64,000 bases of DNA from Pelotomaculum isophthalicicum JI (GTDB lineage: Bacteria; Bacillota; Desulfotomaculia; Desulfotomaculales; Pelotomaculaceae): assembly GCF_029478095.1 (NCBI RefSeq), contig NZ_JAKOAV010000014.1:1-64000 (forward strand). Reading direction: 5' to 3'. The notes under the pieces were generated by a model. It made no database searches. It was not told the origin of the DNA and saw only the letters and a list, made by a program, of their open reading frames with translations. Positions 41,168 to 50,255 of the stretch are shown piece by piece. The position numbers and the translations under genes were made by a program. Within the stretch, counting starts at the first letter, position 1, and every line of letters starts with the position of its first letter.

Positions 41168-42748
41168 ATGCGCATTAATGGCAACGTTGCTGATCTGATC
41201 TTAGCCCAACTGGCTGAATGGGGCGTGGAAAGAATCTACGGTGTGCTCGGTGATGCGATATTTCCTTTGCTGGACGCGATATCCCGCCAGGATAAAATTA
41301 AATTTATCGCTGTCACCGGGGAAGTTCATGCCGCTTTCATGTCCTCTTATGAAGCCAGATTAACCGGTAAGCTGTCTGTATGCGCCGCCAGCGCGGGGCC
41401 GGGAGCGGTAAGCCTGTTAAACGGCTTGGCGGATGCCTTCATGGATGGAAGTCCTGTTTTAGCCATTACCGGTCAAGTAGAATCAAAAGAAATCGGCGCC
41501 GGGGTAAAACAGTACTTTGATCAGCAAGCTTTGTTTAGTAGCTTTGTAGAGCAAACCAACATTGCCGTTGAGCCAGGGTCAGTGTTAAGTATGCTTGTCG
41601 CAGCAGTGCGAACCGCGAAATTAAATAATTCAGTCGCCCATACATCAATTCCCAAAGATGTATTTGCCAAAGCGGTTTCTATTGAAACTATGTCTGCCAG
41701 CTTCGTGGAAATAAATTCCGCGCCGTTTGTTTCAGGCAGCCTGGATAACATTTTACAGGTTGTCCAGTGTTCTCAAAAACCGCTTATTATCGCAGGACGC
41801 ATGGCAAAGATAGTTAAGGAGCAAGTGTTTAAACTTGTCGATCTGTTAGGCGCGGGGTTAATAGTCGCCCGGGAAGCCAAAGGCAAAATTGCCGGCCAAC
41901 ATGAGTTGAATTTAGGAGGAATAGGGAAAGCCTACCTTCCCCCAGTTCTTCACGAGGCGGATTGTATAATCATAATTGGAGCCGCTTCTTATGAGCGGGA
42001 ATTCATTCCACAAGGCACAAGTGTTATCCAAATAAATGACCGCTTCGAAAATATTTACCAAAATACCGTTGAGAGTATTAGCGGGAATACCGGTTTAATT
42101 TTGGAGAATTTGCTTCAAAGACTGGATGGTCATAGCTTTAACCGGGATTGGTTGGAGGAAATTAAGAGGTTGGTACAAAATAGAAGACAGGAGTTAGCGG
42201 CGGAATCAGCAAACAATACCAAGCCAATCAGCCCTTTAAGACTAATGCTGGATCTTAATAATATAATGCCTGGCGAGGCAATTATTGCGCTCGACATCGG
42301 TGAATTTACCCATTGGTTCAATCTGGGTTTTCAGGGGGAACAACAAGAGATTTTGCTTTCCGGCAGGTGGCGCAGTATCGGCTGCGGCCTGCCCGCCGCT
42401 ATCGGAGCGAAATTCGCCTGCCCGAAAAAACCGGTGATAGCCATGGTCGGGGATGGCGGCTTTATTGCTTCCATGAGTGAGCTTCTGACTTGTGTGCGTT
42501 ACAGTCTGGACATTTGCGTTATAATTGTTAAAAATCATATTTACAGCATAGAAAAGAATAAAATGCTTGCCGAAGGATTGATTCCTTCCGGATACGAATT
42601 AACAGTGCCGGATTTCGTCCAGTTCGCGAAGTCATGCGGCGCCGAAGGCTATCGTATTGATGATCCGGCGGATATCCAAAACACAATTAGAGCCGCGTTA
42701 GAATTGGGAAAACCCGCCCTGGTGGAAGTCATTTGCGCGGATAATTAA
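41168..42748 (+). CDS. ThDP-dependent enzyme, pyruvate oxidase/acetolactate synthase-like
   Basis: 526 residues in three domains. The PYR domain has the catalytic Glu in VTGEVHAAFMSSYEAR and AASAGPGAVSLLNGLADAF. The central domain includes PLIIAGRMAK. The PP domain has the ThDP-Mg motif VGDGGFIASMSELLTCVRY and NHIYSIEKN, and begins with GRWRSIGCGLPAAIGA. It probably decarboxylates pyruvate or a related 2-oxo acid. No FAD or quinone tail motif is obvious. No operon partner. Confidence 0.85.
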   Translation: MRINGNVADLILAQLAEWGVERIYGVLGDAIFPLLDAISRQDKIKFIAVTGEVHAAFMSSYEARLTGKLSVCAASAGPGAVSLLNGLADAFMDGSPVLAITGQVESKEIGAGVKQYFDQQALFSSFVEQTNIAVEPGSVLSMLVAAVRTAKLNNSVAHTSIPKDVFAKAVSIETMSASFVEINSAPFVSGSLDNILQVVQCSQKPLIIAGRMAKIVKEQVFKLVDLLGAGLIVAREAKGKIAGQHELNLGGIGKAYLPPVLHEADCIIIIGAASYEREFIPQGTSVIQINDRFENIYQNTVESISGNTGLILENLLQRLDGHSFNRDWLEEIKRLVQNRRQELAAESANNTKPISPLRLMLDLNNIMPGEAIIALDIGEFTHWFNLGFQGEQQEILLSGRWRSIGCGLPAAIGAKFACPKKPVIAMVGDGGFIASMSELLTCVRYSLDICVIIVKNHIYSIEKNKMLAEGLIPSGYELTVPDFVQFAKSCGAEGYRIDDPADIQNTIRAALELGKPALVEVICADN

Positions 42749-42842
42749 GTATGACCTGTTAGTAAAGTTTACACTCTCACTAGTTAACTCATAAATTTGA
42801 TCTTGAGTTTTAGGAAAAGCAAGAGGGGGATAAAATATCTAA

Positions 42843-44132
42843 ATGAATTCAACTGAATCTAAGAATGATAACAAAACCGGCGGTATTAAACACACGTTTC
42901 GTTCTTTCCGCTATAGAAATTACCGCCTTTTTTTCGGCGGGCAGGGAATTTCACTAGTGGGTACCTGGATTCAGAACATCGCCATGAGCTGGCTGGTATA
43001 CGACCTGACCAATTCCGCGCTATTGCTAGGTATCGTTGGATTTGCCGGACAAATCCCGACCTTTTTTCTGACCCCTTTTGCCGGTGTGCTGGCGGACCGG
43101 TTGAACCGCAGGCGGATACTATTAGTGACACAAACTCTCTCAATGATTCAGGCTTTTATTTTAGCCATTCTGGTACTGACGGGAAACGTGACGGTATGGC
43201 ACATTATTCCTCTTAGTTTTTTCCTTGGCCTGGTCAATTCTTTTGACATGCCCACAAGACAGTCATTTGTCGTAGATATCGTCGATAAGAAAGAGGATTT
43301 AGGAAACGCTATCGCCCTGAACTCCTCAATGTTTAACGGCGCCCGGCTGATTGGCCCGTCGATAGCGGGGATATTGCTTGCCACTGTAAGTGAGGGAATA
43401 TGTTTTCTGCTTAACGGACTCAGCTATATAGCCGTGATTATCGCTTTGTTAGCGATGAAAATCGAACAAAAAGAAAAAGTCAACGGCAAAGAGCTTATAT
43501 TTAATGAACTGAAGGAAGGTTTCGTCTATGCCTTTGGTTATAAGCCCATCAGGTACATTATTTTTATTATCGGTCTGATCAGTTTGGTTGGTATGCCGTA
43601 CACGGTGTTAATGCCTATTTTTGCAAAAGAAATATTGAATGGTGGGCCGCACACCCTTGGATTTTTGATGGGCGCGTCCGGAACAGGCGCTTTAATCGGA
43701 GCTGTTTACCTGGCTTCGCGAAAGGAGCTTCATGGTTTAGGCAGGAACATAACGATCGCTGTTAGTATTTTTGGTGCCGGCTTGATACTTTTTTCGCTAT
43801 CCAAATCTTTTTGGCTGTCCATGTTTTTAATGCTGGTTACCGGTTTCGGTATGATCACTCAAATGGCTTCTTGCAACACTTTGCTGCAAATCATAGTTGA
43901 TGACGAAAAACGTGGCAGGGTAATGAGTTTTTATACAATGGCTTTCATGGGGATGGCTCCCATCGGGAGCCTGCTGGCCGGTAGCCTGGCACATATTATA
44001 GGAACCCCTGAGACAGTGCTGATCTGTGGAATATCCTGTATTATCGGGTCAGTTGTTTTTGCCGGCAAACTACCGCTTTACAAGGGTTTGACCGGGACAC
44101 CCGACTCACGCAAACGAAGTATTGCTAAATAA
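42843..44132 (+). CDS. MFS_3-type exporter (EntS-like)
   Basis: 429 residues with 12 predicted helices. It starts SFRYRNYRLFFGGQGISLVG and has LADRLNRRRILLVTQ as the cytoplasmic loop 2-3 motif, then NSFDMPTRQSFVVDIV and GRVMSFYTMAFMGMAP. The family exports siderophores, macrolides and other small molecules. The substrate is unknown. Followed by its own terminator. Confidence 0.88.
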   Translation: MNSTESKNDNKTGGIKHTFRSFRYRNYRLFFGGQGISLVGTWIQNIAMSWLVYDLTNSALLLGIVGFAGQIPTFFLTPFAGVLADRLNRRRILLVTQTLSMIQAFILAILVLTGNVTVWHIIPLSFFLGLVNSFDMPTRQSFVVDIVDKKEDLGNAIALNSSMFNGARLIGPSIAGILLATVSEGICFLLNGLSYIAVIIALLAMKIEQKEKVNGKELIFNELKEGFVYAFGYKPIRYIIFIIGLISLVGMPYTVLMPIFAKEILNGGPHTLGFLMGASGTGALIGAVYLASRKELHGLGRNITIAVSIFGAGLILFSLSKSFWLSMFLMLVTGFGMITQMASCNTLLQIIVDDEKRGRVMSFYTMAFMGMAPIGSLLAGSLAHIIGTPETVLICGISCIIGSVVFAGKLPLYKGLTGTPDSRKRSIAK

Positions 44133-44136
44133 TGGA

Positions 44137-44159
44137 GAACCGGCTGTCATCGGTTTTTT
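44137..44159 (+). terminator. Terminator after the MFS gene
   Basis: AACCG-GCTGTCAT-CGGTT followed by TTTT. Short but well placed, 5 bases after the stop. Confidence 0.65.
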
Positions 44160-44173
44160 GATTGAAGGAGGCA

Positions 44174-44202
44174 TTGATTCTCAAGCTGAGTAGTGATAAA
44201 AT
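44174..44202 (+). promoter_or_regulatory. Promoter of the hydrogenase assembly operon
   Basis: TTGATT (44174-44179), exactly 17-base spacer, TAAAAT (44197-44202). Transcription should begin near 44209, at the start of the structured leader. Confidence 0.7.
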
Positions 44203-44207
44203 AAGCA

Positions 44208-44326
44208 TAGCAAGCTAGATTTTACCTGAGGGTATGGGGTTTTCCGTGCCCAAGGGTCACAAATTCAACTCTGCGAAAAAGGGAAGTCCCTGCTCTCAAG
44301 GAGAAAGTACATCAGTTTTAGCTTAG
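44208..44326 (+). ncRNA. Structured leader RNA or small RNA upstream of the TM1266-hydFEG operon
   Basis: About 120 bases able to fold into a closed multi-hairpin. The closing helix pairs GCAAGCTAGA (44209-44218) with TTTTAGCTTAGC (44316-44327), one bulge. Inside are hairpin GGGTATGG-GGTTTT-CCGTGCCC (44230-44251), GGGA-AG-TCCC and CTC-TCAAG-GAG. A promoter lies just before and a strong terminator just after, 20 bases before the first gene. This is the plan of a terminating riboswitch/attenuator or of a discrete small RNA. It does not match a riboswitch class I can recall. Confidence 0.6.
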
Positions 44327-44327
44327 C

Positions 44328-44370
44328 AGCCCTTTTTTCGCATTGTTGCGGGAAAAGGGCTTTATTTTTA
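44328..44370 (+). terminator. Intrinsic terminator between leader and TM1266-type gene
   Basis: Stem AGCCCTTTT...CGCA / TGCGGGAAAAGGGCT, then TTATTTTTA. It precedes, rather than follows, a coding gene, so the operon must read through it or use another promoter. Confidence 0.8.
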
Positions 44371-44390
44371 TAAATCACAAGAGGATGGTG

Positions 44391-44660
44391 ATGGTTTTGG
44401 AAGAACGCATCGGGGTTATCGGAATAGTGGTGGAAGACCGCGAGAATGCCGCCCGGAAGATTAACGGCATTCTTAGCGAGTTTTCCGAAATAATAGTCGG
44501 GAGAATGGGAGTACCTTACCGGGAGCGTAATCTATCTGTTATTTCCCTGATCATTGACGGTACAACTGACGAAATTGGGGCTATGACCGGAAAACTGGGC
44601 GGTATTAAGGGTGTTCAGGTAAAATCGGCATTGGTTAAGAAAAAGCCGTCGGTAGATTAA
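44391..44660 (+). CDS. TM1266-family iron-only hydrogenase system regulator
   Basis: 89-residue ACT/NikR-like alpha-beta protein: ERIGVIGIVVEDRENAARKI, IIVGRMGVPYRERNLSVISL, GTTDEIGAMTGKLGGI, GVQVKSALVKK. The family is tied by gene context to [FeFe]-hydrogenase maturation and is thought to be regulatory. ATG 44391 chosen from GAGG six bases upstream; longer frames would start inside the terminator. Confidence 0.88.
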   Translation: MVLEERIGVIGIVVEDRENAARKINGILSEFSEIIVGRMGVPYRERNLSVISLIIDGTTDEIGAMTGKLGGIKGVQVKSALVKKKPSVD

Positions 44661-44672
44661 ATGGAGGTTGCC

Positions 44673-46091
44673 ATGCAGTACCGTATCGAAAAAGACTTGC
44701 TGGGAGAAATGCAAGTGCCGCGGGACGCCTATTATGGTATCCATGCCGCAAGGTCGGCGGGCAACTTCCCGGTTTCCGGCATGAAAGCGCATCCGGTTTT
44801 GATCCGGGCAATGGCGCAGGTTAAGCAGGCCGCGGCCCTGGCCAATATAAGCGCCGGGCTTCTGGACCGGGAAATTGGAGCGGCCGTGGCAGCCGCCGCA
44901 GCCGAAGTGGCTGCCGGGGGTCTGGCTGACCAGTTCATCGTAGATCCGTTTCAAGGTGGCGCCGGTACTTCTGTCAACATGAATGTGAACGAGGTAATCG
45001 CCAACCGGTCCATCGAAATAATCGGCGGCAATAAGGGAGATTACCATTTGGTGCACCCGCTGAAGCATGTAAACCTATCTCAGTCTACCAACGATGTTTT
45101 CCCTACCGCCTTGCGGGTAGCCGCAATCGGCATGGTGCTGGAGTTGAGCGACTCACTCGCCGGTCTGCAAACCGCCCTCCAGGACAAGGAGGCGGAATTT
45201 GCCGGCGTCCTCAAGTTGGGGCGTACCGAAATGCAGGACGCGGTCCCTGTGACGCTGGGCCAGGAATTCAGCGCCTACGCCGAGGCTGTCGCCAGGGACC
45301 GCTGGCGGCTGTATAAAGTGGAGGAGCGGCTGCGCCAGGTCAACCTCGGGGGGACGGCGGTGGGCACCGGCTTGAACGCTGATTTGAACTATATTTTTAA
45401 TGTGATTGAGGAATTGAGGATGATTACGGGATTTGGTCTGGCCAGGTCGGAGAATACTGTCGACCTGACCCAGAACGCCGACGTTTTTGTTGAGGTCTCC
45501 GGCCTTTTGAAAGCATGCGCGGTCAATCTGGCTAAAATCGCCGGGGACCTCAGACTGCTCTCTTCCGGCCCGCTGGGCGGTTTGGCCGAGATCAACCTGC
45601 CGGAAGCGCAGGCTGGTTCCTCCATTATGCCGGGCAAGGTCAATCCGGTAATGACTGAAATGGTGACCCAGGTCTCATATCAGGTGATGGGAAACGATCA
45701 GGTGATTGCCTATGCCGCGTCCGCCGGCCAACTCGAATTGAACGCTTTTTTACCTCTCATAGCGCACAACCTGTTGCAATCCCTGGAAATATTGAACAAC
45801 GCGGTGAACATATTTAATATAAAGTGCATCAGGGGGATTAAGGCTGACGAGGCCAGGTGCCGGCGCTGGCTGGAAGAAAGCCACGCCTTCATCACCGCCT
45901 TGACGCCGCACCTGGGATATGAGCCAGCCGCCAATATGGTGCGGGAAGCGGCGCTCAAGAAAAAGCGGCTAAGAGAAGTGCTCCTTGATTCCGGCCTGTT
46001 AACGGAGGAAGACTTGGAAGAAATACTTACCCCGGGTGAACTAACCAGGCCGGGTGTAGCCGGGTCCAGACGTTTAAAAAAGGAGGGTTGA
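44673..46091 (+). CDS. aspA: Aspartate ammonia-lyase
   Basis: 472-residue fumarase/aspartase family enzyme that deaminates aspartate to fumarate and ammonia. It has the family signature GSSIMPGKVNPVM, a substrate site QSTNDVFPTALRV, and the catalytic-region EMQDAVPVTLGQEF with YRIEKDLLGEMQVP at the N-terminus. Start ATG 44673 is five bases after GGAGG. Fumarase-type enzymes have similar motifs, but the N-terminus and QAGSSIM favour aspartase. It sits between the TM1266 gene and hydF, a context seen in other [FeFe]-hydrogenase clusters. Confidence 0.88.
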   Translation: MQYRIEKDLLGEMQVPRDAYYGIHAARSAGNFPVSGMKAHPVLIRAMAQVKQAAALANISAGLLDREIGAAVAAAAAEVAAGGLADQFIVDPFQGGAGTSVNMNVNEVIANRSIEIIGGNKGDYHLVHPLKHVNLSQSTNDVFPTALRVAAIGMVLELSDSLAGLQTALQDKEAEFAGVLKLGRTEMQDAVPVTLGQEFSAYAEAVARDRWRLYKVEERLRQVNLGGTAVGTGLNADLNYIFNVIEELRMITGFGLARSENTVDLTQNADVFVEVSGLLKACAVNLAKIAGDLRLLSSGPLGGLAEINLPEAQAGSSIMPGKVNPVMTEMVTQVSYQVMGNDQVIAYAASAGQLELNAFLPLIAHNLLQSLEILNNAVNIFNIKCIRGIKADEARCRRWLEESHAFITALTPHLGYEPAANMVREAALKKKRLREVLLDSGLLTEEDLEEILTPGELTRPGVAGSRRLKKEG

Positions 46092-46096
46092 TTTGC

Positions 46097-47329
46097 ATGA
46101 GTGCGGGAGGGCTGAATGAGACGCCGCGCGGCGAGAGGTTGCACATTGCCATTTTCGGCAGGCGCAACGCGGGGAAATCAAGTTTAATCAACGCCCTGAC
46201 CAACCAGACGATCGCCATCGTTTCCGAAGTGCCCGGCACCACTACTGATCCGGTGTATAAGTCAATGGAGATTTTGCCGGTTGGGCCGGTGGTGATCATT
46301 GACACAGCCGGCATAGACGATTTGGGTGAACTGGGTGAGTTGAGGGTAAAAAAGACATTTGAAGTGCTTGATAAAGCGGATTTAATGCTCCTGGTTGTGG
46401 ATCCCGGGCAGGACACGGGAGATTATGAGTCAAGCCTTGTCGGCAAAGCTAAGGAACAGGGCGTGCCGGTGATCGGGGTATTGAACAAGGTTGACCTGAA
46501 CCCTGGGTTAACGCCGGAAGAGTTAAGCGAAAGGCTGGGTGTCCGGGTGGTGCCGGTTAGCGCGGTGACCCGGCAGGGTATTGAAGATCTGAAAAAAGAA
46601 ATAATCAAGTCAGCGCCCAAGGAATGGGCTTCCCCGACGATTGTCGGCGATTTGATCAACCCTGGCGACACCGTGGTTTTAGTAGTGCCGATTGACTTGG
46701 CGGCTCCCAAAGGCAGGCTGATTCTCCCCCAGGTGCAGACCATCCGGGACATCCTCGACAACGACGCCTGCGCCATGGTGGTTAAAGAGCGGGAATTAAA
46801 GCAGGCGCTCCAGGACCTGAACCGTAAGCCCAGGCTGGTGGTCACCGATTCACAGGCCTTTTTGAAGGTGGACGCCGACACCCCCGGGGATATCATGCTG
46901 ACCTCTTTTTCCATTCTGTTTGCCCGCCATAAGGGCAACCTTGAGGCGCTGGTATCCGGGGTGCGGGCGGTGGACCGCTTGAAACCGGGAGACCGGGTCC
47001 TGATTGCGGAAGCTTGCACTCATCACCGTGTGGCCGACGATATCGGCACTGTGAAGATTCCCCGCTGGCTGCGCCAACGGGTGGGCGGCGAGCTTCATTT
47101 TGAGTGGGCCAGCGGGATCGAAATGCCGGCGAATTTAAACCGGTATCAGCTAATCGTCCATTGCGGCGCGTGTATGATTAACCGCAAGCAGATGCTGCAC
47201 AGAATAGCGGAAGCAGTTGGAGCAGGGGTGCCCATAGTAAATTACGGCGTGTTAATCGCTTACCTGCACGGCATATTAAAACGGGCGCTGACTCCTTTCC
47301 CTTCCGCCGGCCGGTTGTTGGAAAGGTAG
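46097..47329 (+). CDS. hydF: HydF, H-cluster assembly GTPase scaffold
   Basis: 410 residues: GTPase domain (P-loop FGRRNAGKSSLINAL, EVPGTTTDPV, IDTAGIDD, LNKVDL), a dimerisation domain, and a C-terminal 4Fe-4S site from EACTHHR and VHCGACM. HydF holds the 2Fe precursor built by HydE and HydG and delivers it to the hydrogenase. ATG 46097 is preceded by GGAGGG, five bases after the aspA stop. Confidence 0.93.
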   Translation: MSAGGLNETPRGERLHIAIFGRRNAGKSSLINALTNQTIAIVSEVPGTTTDPVYKSMEILPVGPVVIIDTAGIDDLGELGELRVKKTFEVLDKADLMLLVVDPGQDTGDYESSLVGKAKEQGVPVIGVLNKVDLNPGLTPEELSERLGVRVVPVSAVTRQGIEDLKKEIIKSAPKEWASPTIVGDLINPGDTVVLVVPIDLAAPKGRLILPQVQTIRDILDNDACAMVVKERELKQALQDLNRKPRLVVTDSQAFLKVDADTPGDIMLTSFSILFARHKGNLEALVSGVRAVDRLKPGDRVLIAEACTHHRVADDIGTVKIPRWLRQRVGGELHFEWASGIEMPANLNRYQLIVHCGACMINRKQMLHRIAEAVGAGVPIVNYGVLIAYLHGILKRALTPFPSAGRLLER

Positions 47330-47331
47330 CA

Positions 47332-47366
47332 GGACGAACATGCGCCGCGTTATATGTCCGAAGGTC
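47332..47366. repeat. Single end of the ACCTTTGGG MITE-like family
   Basis: GGACGAACATGCGCCGCG and TTATATGTCCGAAGGTC match the right end of the 31894-32068 element. It lies in the hydF-hydE gap and would supply a false ATG at 47354. Confidence 0.6.
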
Positions 47367-47380
47367 GAGGAGTGGATTGG

Positions 47381-48433
47381 ATGAGAGCGGAATTTATTGA
47401 AGCGTTGGGAAAAGCCGCTGATTTGCAGGAGTTGTCGAAAGAAGAGCTGGTTGTTCTGATTGACGCGGATAAGGAAGAAAGCGCCGCTCTTTTTAGCCTT
47501 GCCGATCAGGTCCGCCAACAATTTATGGGCGATGAGGTACACATCAGGGGTATCATTGAATTCTCCAACCATTGTACGAAAAATTGTCTTTATTGCGGTT
47601 TGCGGCGTGATAACCGGCAACTTTCCAGGTACAGGATGACTATAAGCGAGATATTGGAGAGCGCCCATAAGGCCGCCGGATTGGGCTGCCGGACCATTGT
47701 GCTCCAATCCGGCGAAGACAGCTATTATACGGCGGATATCCTTGCCGATACTGTATATTTATTAAAAAAAGAGATGGATGTTGCGGTTACGCTTTCTATT
47801 GGTGACCGGCTGCGGGAAGAGTACCAAAAAATGCGTGAGGCAGGCGCCGACCGCTATTTGCTCAAGCACGAAACTTGCGATGCGGAACTCTTCGCCGGCC
47901 TGCGGCCGGGCACCAGCCTGGCGGATCGGGTAAATAGGCTTAAATGGCTTGGTGAGTTGGGATTTCAGGTCGGCTCCGGGAACATGGTCGGATTGCCCGG
48001 ACAGACTGTGGAAACTTTAGCCGGAGACATCCTTTTGATGCGCGAGACGGGGGTGGAAATGGCCGGAATCGGGCCGTTTGTTCCAAACAGTCAAACTCCC
48101 CTGGGAGAATGCCCCGGCGGGACACTGGCGCTGACATTAAAAACACTGGCCGCCGCCCGGCTCGCGCTGCCCCGTGCGCACATGCCCGCCACCACGGCCA
48201 CCGGTACAATTGACCGGCGCGGCAGGGATAAGGCGTTGCGGTGCGGGGCGAACGTGATTATGCCGAATATGACCCCTCCCGCGTACCGGGCAAGCTACCA
48301 AATATACCCCGGCAAAACCGGGTTGTCCGACACCCCGGAAGAAAGCTACGCCAGGGCAATGAAAATAGTGGAAAACGCGGGCCGCCGGGTGGGTACGGGT
48401 TACGGGCATTCTCCAGACTATTGCACAATATAA
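47381..48433 (+). CDS. hydE: HydE, radical SAM maturase
   Basis: 350 residues with radical SAM motif CTKNCLYCG (CX3CX2C), IVLQSGEDS, and a C-terminal region with ATTATGTID and NVIMPNMTPPAYR. HydE processes the HydG-derived organometallic precursor into the bridged 2Fe subcluster. ATG 47381 chosen because GAGGAG is eight bases upstream; the earlier ATG at 47354 lies inside a repeat. Confidence 0.93.
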   Translation: MRAEFIEALGKAADLQELSKEELVVLIDADKEESAALFSLADQVRQQFMGDEVHIRGIIEFSNHCTKNCLYCGLRRDNRQLSRYRMTISEILESAHKAAGLGCRTIVLQSGEDSYYTADILADTVYLLKKEMDVAVTLSIGDRLREEYQKMREAGADRYLLKHETCDAELFAGLRPGTSLADRVNRLKWLGELGFQVGSGNMVGLPGQTVETLAGDILLMRETGVEMAGIGPFVPNSQTPLGECPGGTLALTLKTLAAARLALPRAHMPATTATGTIDRRGRDKALRCGANVIMPNMTPPAYRASYQIYPGKTGLSDTPEESYARAMKIVENAGRRVGTGYGHSPDYCTI

Positions 48434-48469
48434 ACTTTACCTGTTACAAAAAATTAAGGAGTGATTAAT

Positions 48470-49876
48470 TTGGCGATATCAAAGGCTGATTTTATCGATG
48501 ACGCTCTTATTGTCAGGTTGTTGAATGAAGCTCGAAACGTTCCCCGCGAGGCGGCGCAGCGAATCATAAAAAAAGCGGGAGACGCTAAAGGTCTGGCGCC
48601 TGAGGAAGCGGCGGTGTTGCTGCAGGTGGATGACCCTGACTTGCTGGCTGAAATATACCGCGTCGCGAGCAAGATAAAAGAAAATATTTACGGGCGGCGC
48701 CTGGTCTTTTTCGCGCCTCTTTATATCAGCAACTACTGTGTCAATAACTGTGTCTACTGCGGTTACCGGCGGGACAATAATTTCCGGCGTCACAGACTTT
48801 CCCGGCAGGAGATTATTCAGGAAGTCAAGGTGTTGGAGGACATGGGCCACAAGCGCCTGGCTGTGGAATGCGGTGAAGACCCGGTTAATTGCCCGATAGA
48901 TTATGTGTTGGAATCTATCGATACTATTTATTCAGTTAAAGAAAAAAGAGGCAGCATCAGGCGGGTTAACGTGAATATTGCCGCCACCACCGTTGAAAAC
49001 TATAAACTTCTCAAGGAAGCGAAAATCGGCACCTATATCCTGTTTCAAGAGACTTACCACCGGCCCACCTACGCTGCGGCGCACCCTTCCGGCCACAAGT
49101 CCGGCTACGACTGGCACACCTGCGCGATGGACCGGGCGATGGAAGGCGGTATAGATGATGTCGGTTTAGGGGTATTATTCGGCCTGTACGATTACAAGTA
49201 TGAAGTGATGGCAATCCTGCTGCATGCTTTGCACCTGGAGGAAGTCTGCGGCGTCGGCCCGCATACGATTTCAGTGCCGCGCCTGAAGCCGGCGGCGGGC
49301 ATGGACCTGAACTCCTTCCCCTACCTGGTGCCGGACGCTGACTTTAAGAAAGTAGTCGCGATCATCCGGCTGGCGGTGCCTTATACGGGAATGCTCATTT
49401 CCACCAGGGAACGCCCGGTATTTCGGGATGAGCTTCTCTCCGTGGGCATTTCCCAGCTCAGCGCCGGTTCCAGCACCGGCGTCGGCGGGTATTGCAAGGA
49501 TAAAATGGGCATAAGTGAAGGGGACGAAGCTCCCCAATTCAAACTTGAAGATCTGCGCAGTCTGGATGAAGTTGTCCGCAGCGTTTGCCGTTCCGGTTAT
49601 ATTCCGAGCTTCTGCACTGCTTGCTACCGGAGCGGCCGGACTGGTGACCGCTTTATGCCGCTAGCAAAGAGCGGGGAAATTCAAAACGTCTGTCAGCCCA
49701 ATGCCATTCTAACCTTCAAAGAATTTTTGCTGGATTATGCTTCGCCTGAAACAAGGCAAGTGGGCGAGGAAACAATAGCCAGGCATCTTGAGCTTGTTGG
49801 CAGGCAAGCGGTAGCGCGGGAGGTGGAACGCAGGCTGGAGCAAATTACTGGTGGGGCAAGGGACCTGTACTTTTAA
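48470..49876 (+). CDS. hydG: HydG, radical SAM tyrosine lyase
   Basis: 468 residues: radical SAM motif CVNNCVYCGYRRD, and C-terminal auxiliary-cluster ligands CTACYRSGRTGDRFM with a later Cys in IQNVCQPN. HydG cleaves tyrosine to give CO and CN ligands for the H-cluster. TTG 48470 with AAGGAG eight bases upstream is preferred over GTG 48461. It ends the assembly operon. Confidence 0.93.
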   Translation: MAISKADFIDDALIVRLLNEARNVPREAAQRIIKKAGDAKGLAPEEAAVLLQVDDPDLLAEIYRVASKIKENIYGRRLVFFAPLYISNYCVNNCVYCGYRRDNNFRRHRLSRQEIIQEVKVLEDMGHKRLAVECGEDPVNCPIDYVLESIDTIYSVKEKRGSIRRVNVNIAATTVENYKLLKEAKIGTYILFQETYHRPTYAAAHPSGHKSGYDWHTCAMDRAMEGGIDDVGLGVLFGLYDYKYEVMAILLHALHLEEVCGVGPHTISVPRLKPAAGMDLNSFPYLVPDADFKKVVAIIRLAVPYTGMLISTRERPVFRDELLSVGISQLSAGSSTGVGGYCKDKMGISEGDEAPQFKLEDLRSLDEVVRSVCRSGYIPSFCTACYRSGRTGDRFMPLAKSGEIQNVCQPNAILTFKEFLLDYASPETRQVGEETIARHLELVGRQAVAREVERRLEQITGGARDLYF

Positions 49877-49884
49877 GAAAAACA

Positions 49885-50182
49885 AGTAGTCAGTATTCAG
49901 TAGTCAGTATAAAATGATTATTTCCTTTACTTGCGATTTCAATAAACAAGTCAATCGCCGCCTTTGCAGCGGCGCTAGTCCGGTCCGAAACAAGCTGAGG
50001 TGCTGTCGGCGCGGAATTAATTGGGGACATTCCTTCCCTGATTTCCCAAAAAACTTTCGTTTTTAGTTTAACCAAGGAAGGTGTGTCCCCTTTCCTCTGA
50101 GTGAACGGTGATAACGCTGTGCCTAGATAATAGTTACTGTTTATCGTCCCAAAATATTCTGGCTACTGACTACTGGCTGTTG
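49885..50182. repeat. Composite MITE-like element with GTCAG ends enclosing GGGGACA copy d
   Basis: Left end AGTAGTCAGTATTCAGTAG, right end CTACTGACTACTGGCTG are inverted copies. In between, 50019-50099 is a GGGGACA...TGTCCCC palindrome. No gene. It fills most of the gap between hydG and spoVT. Confidence 0.65.
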
Positions 50183-50192
50183 AACAGCAGCC

Positions 50193-50226
50193 AAAAAAAA
50201 CAGGCTTTGCCGTTAGGCTAGGCCTG
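50193..50226 (-). terminator. Terminator of spoVT
   Basis: Minus strand CAGGC ... GCCTG then eight T. Stem is short with a large loop, but the T run is strong. Confidence 0.5.
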
Positions 50227-50255
50227 GGGTAGCCGCTTCGAGTTTTTGCCTGGTT

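Noticed and set aside
44208-44326. 6S RNA
   Set aside because: Too short and no large central bubble with the expected flanking helices.
44343-44390. Longer N-terminus of the TM1266-type protein
   Set aside because: It would be encoded by the terminator hairpin and lacks a ribosome site.
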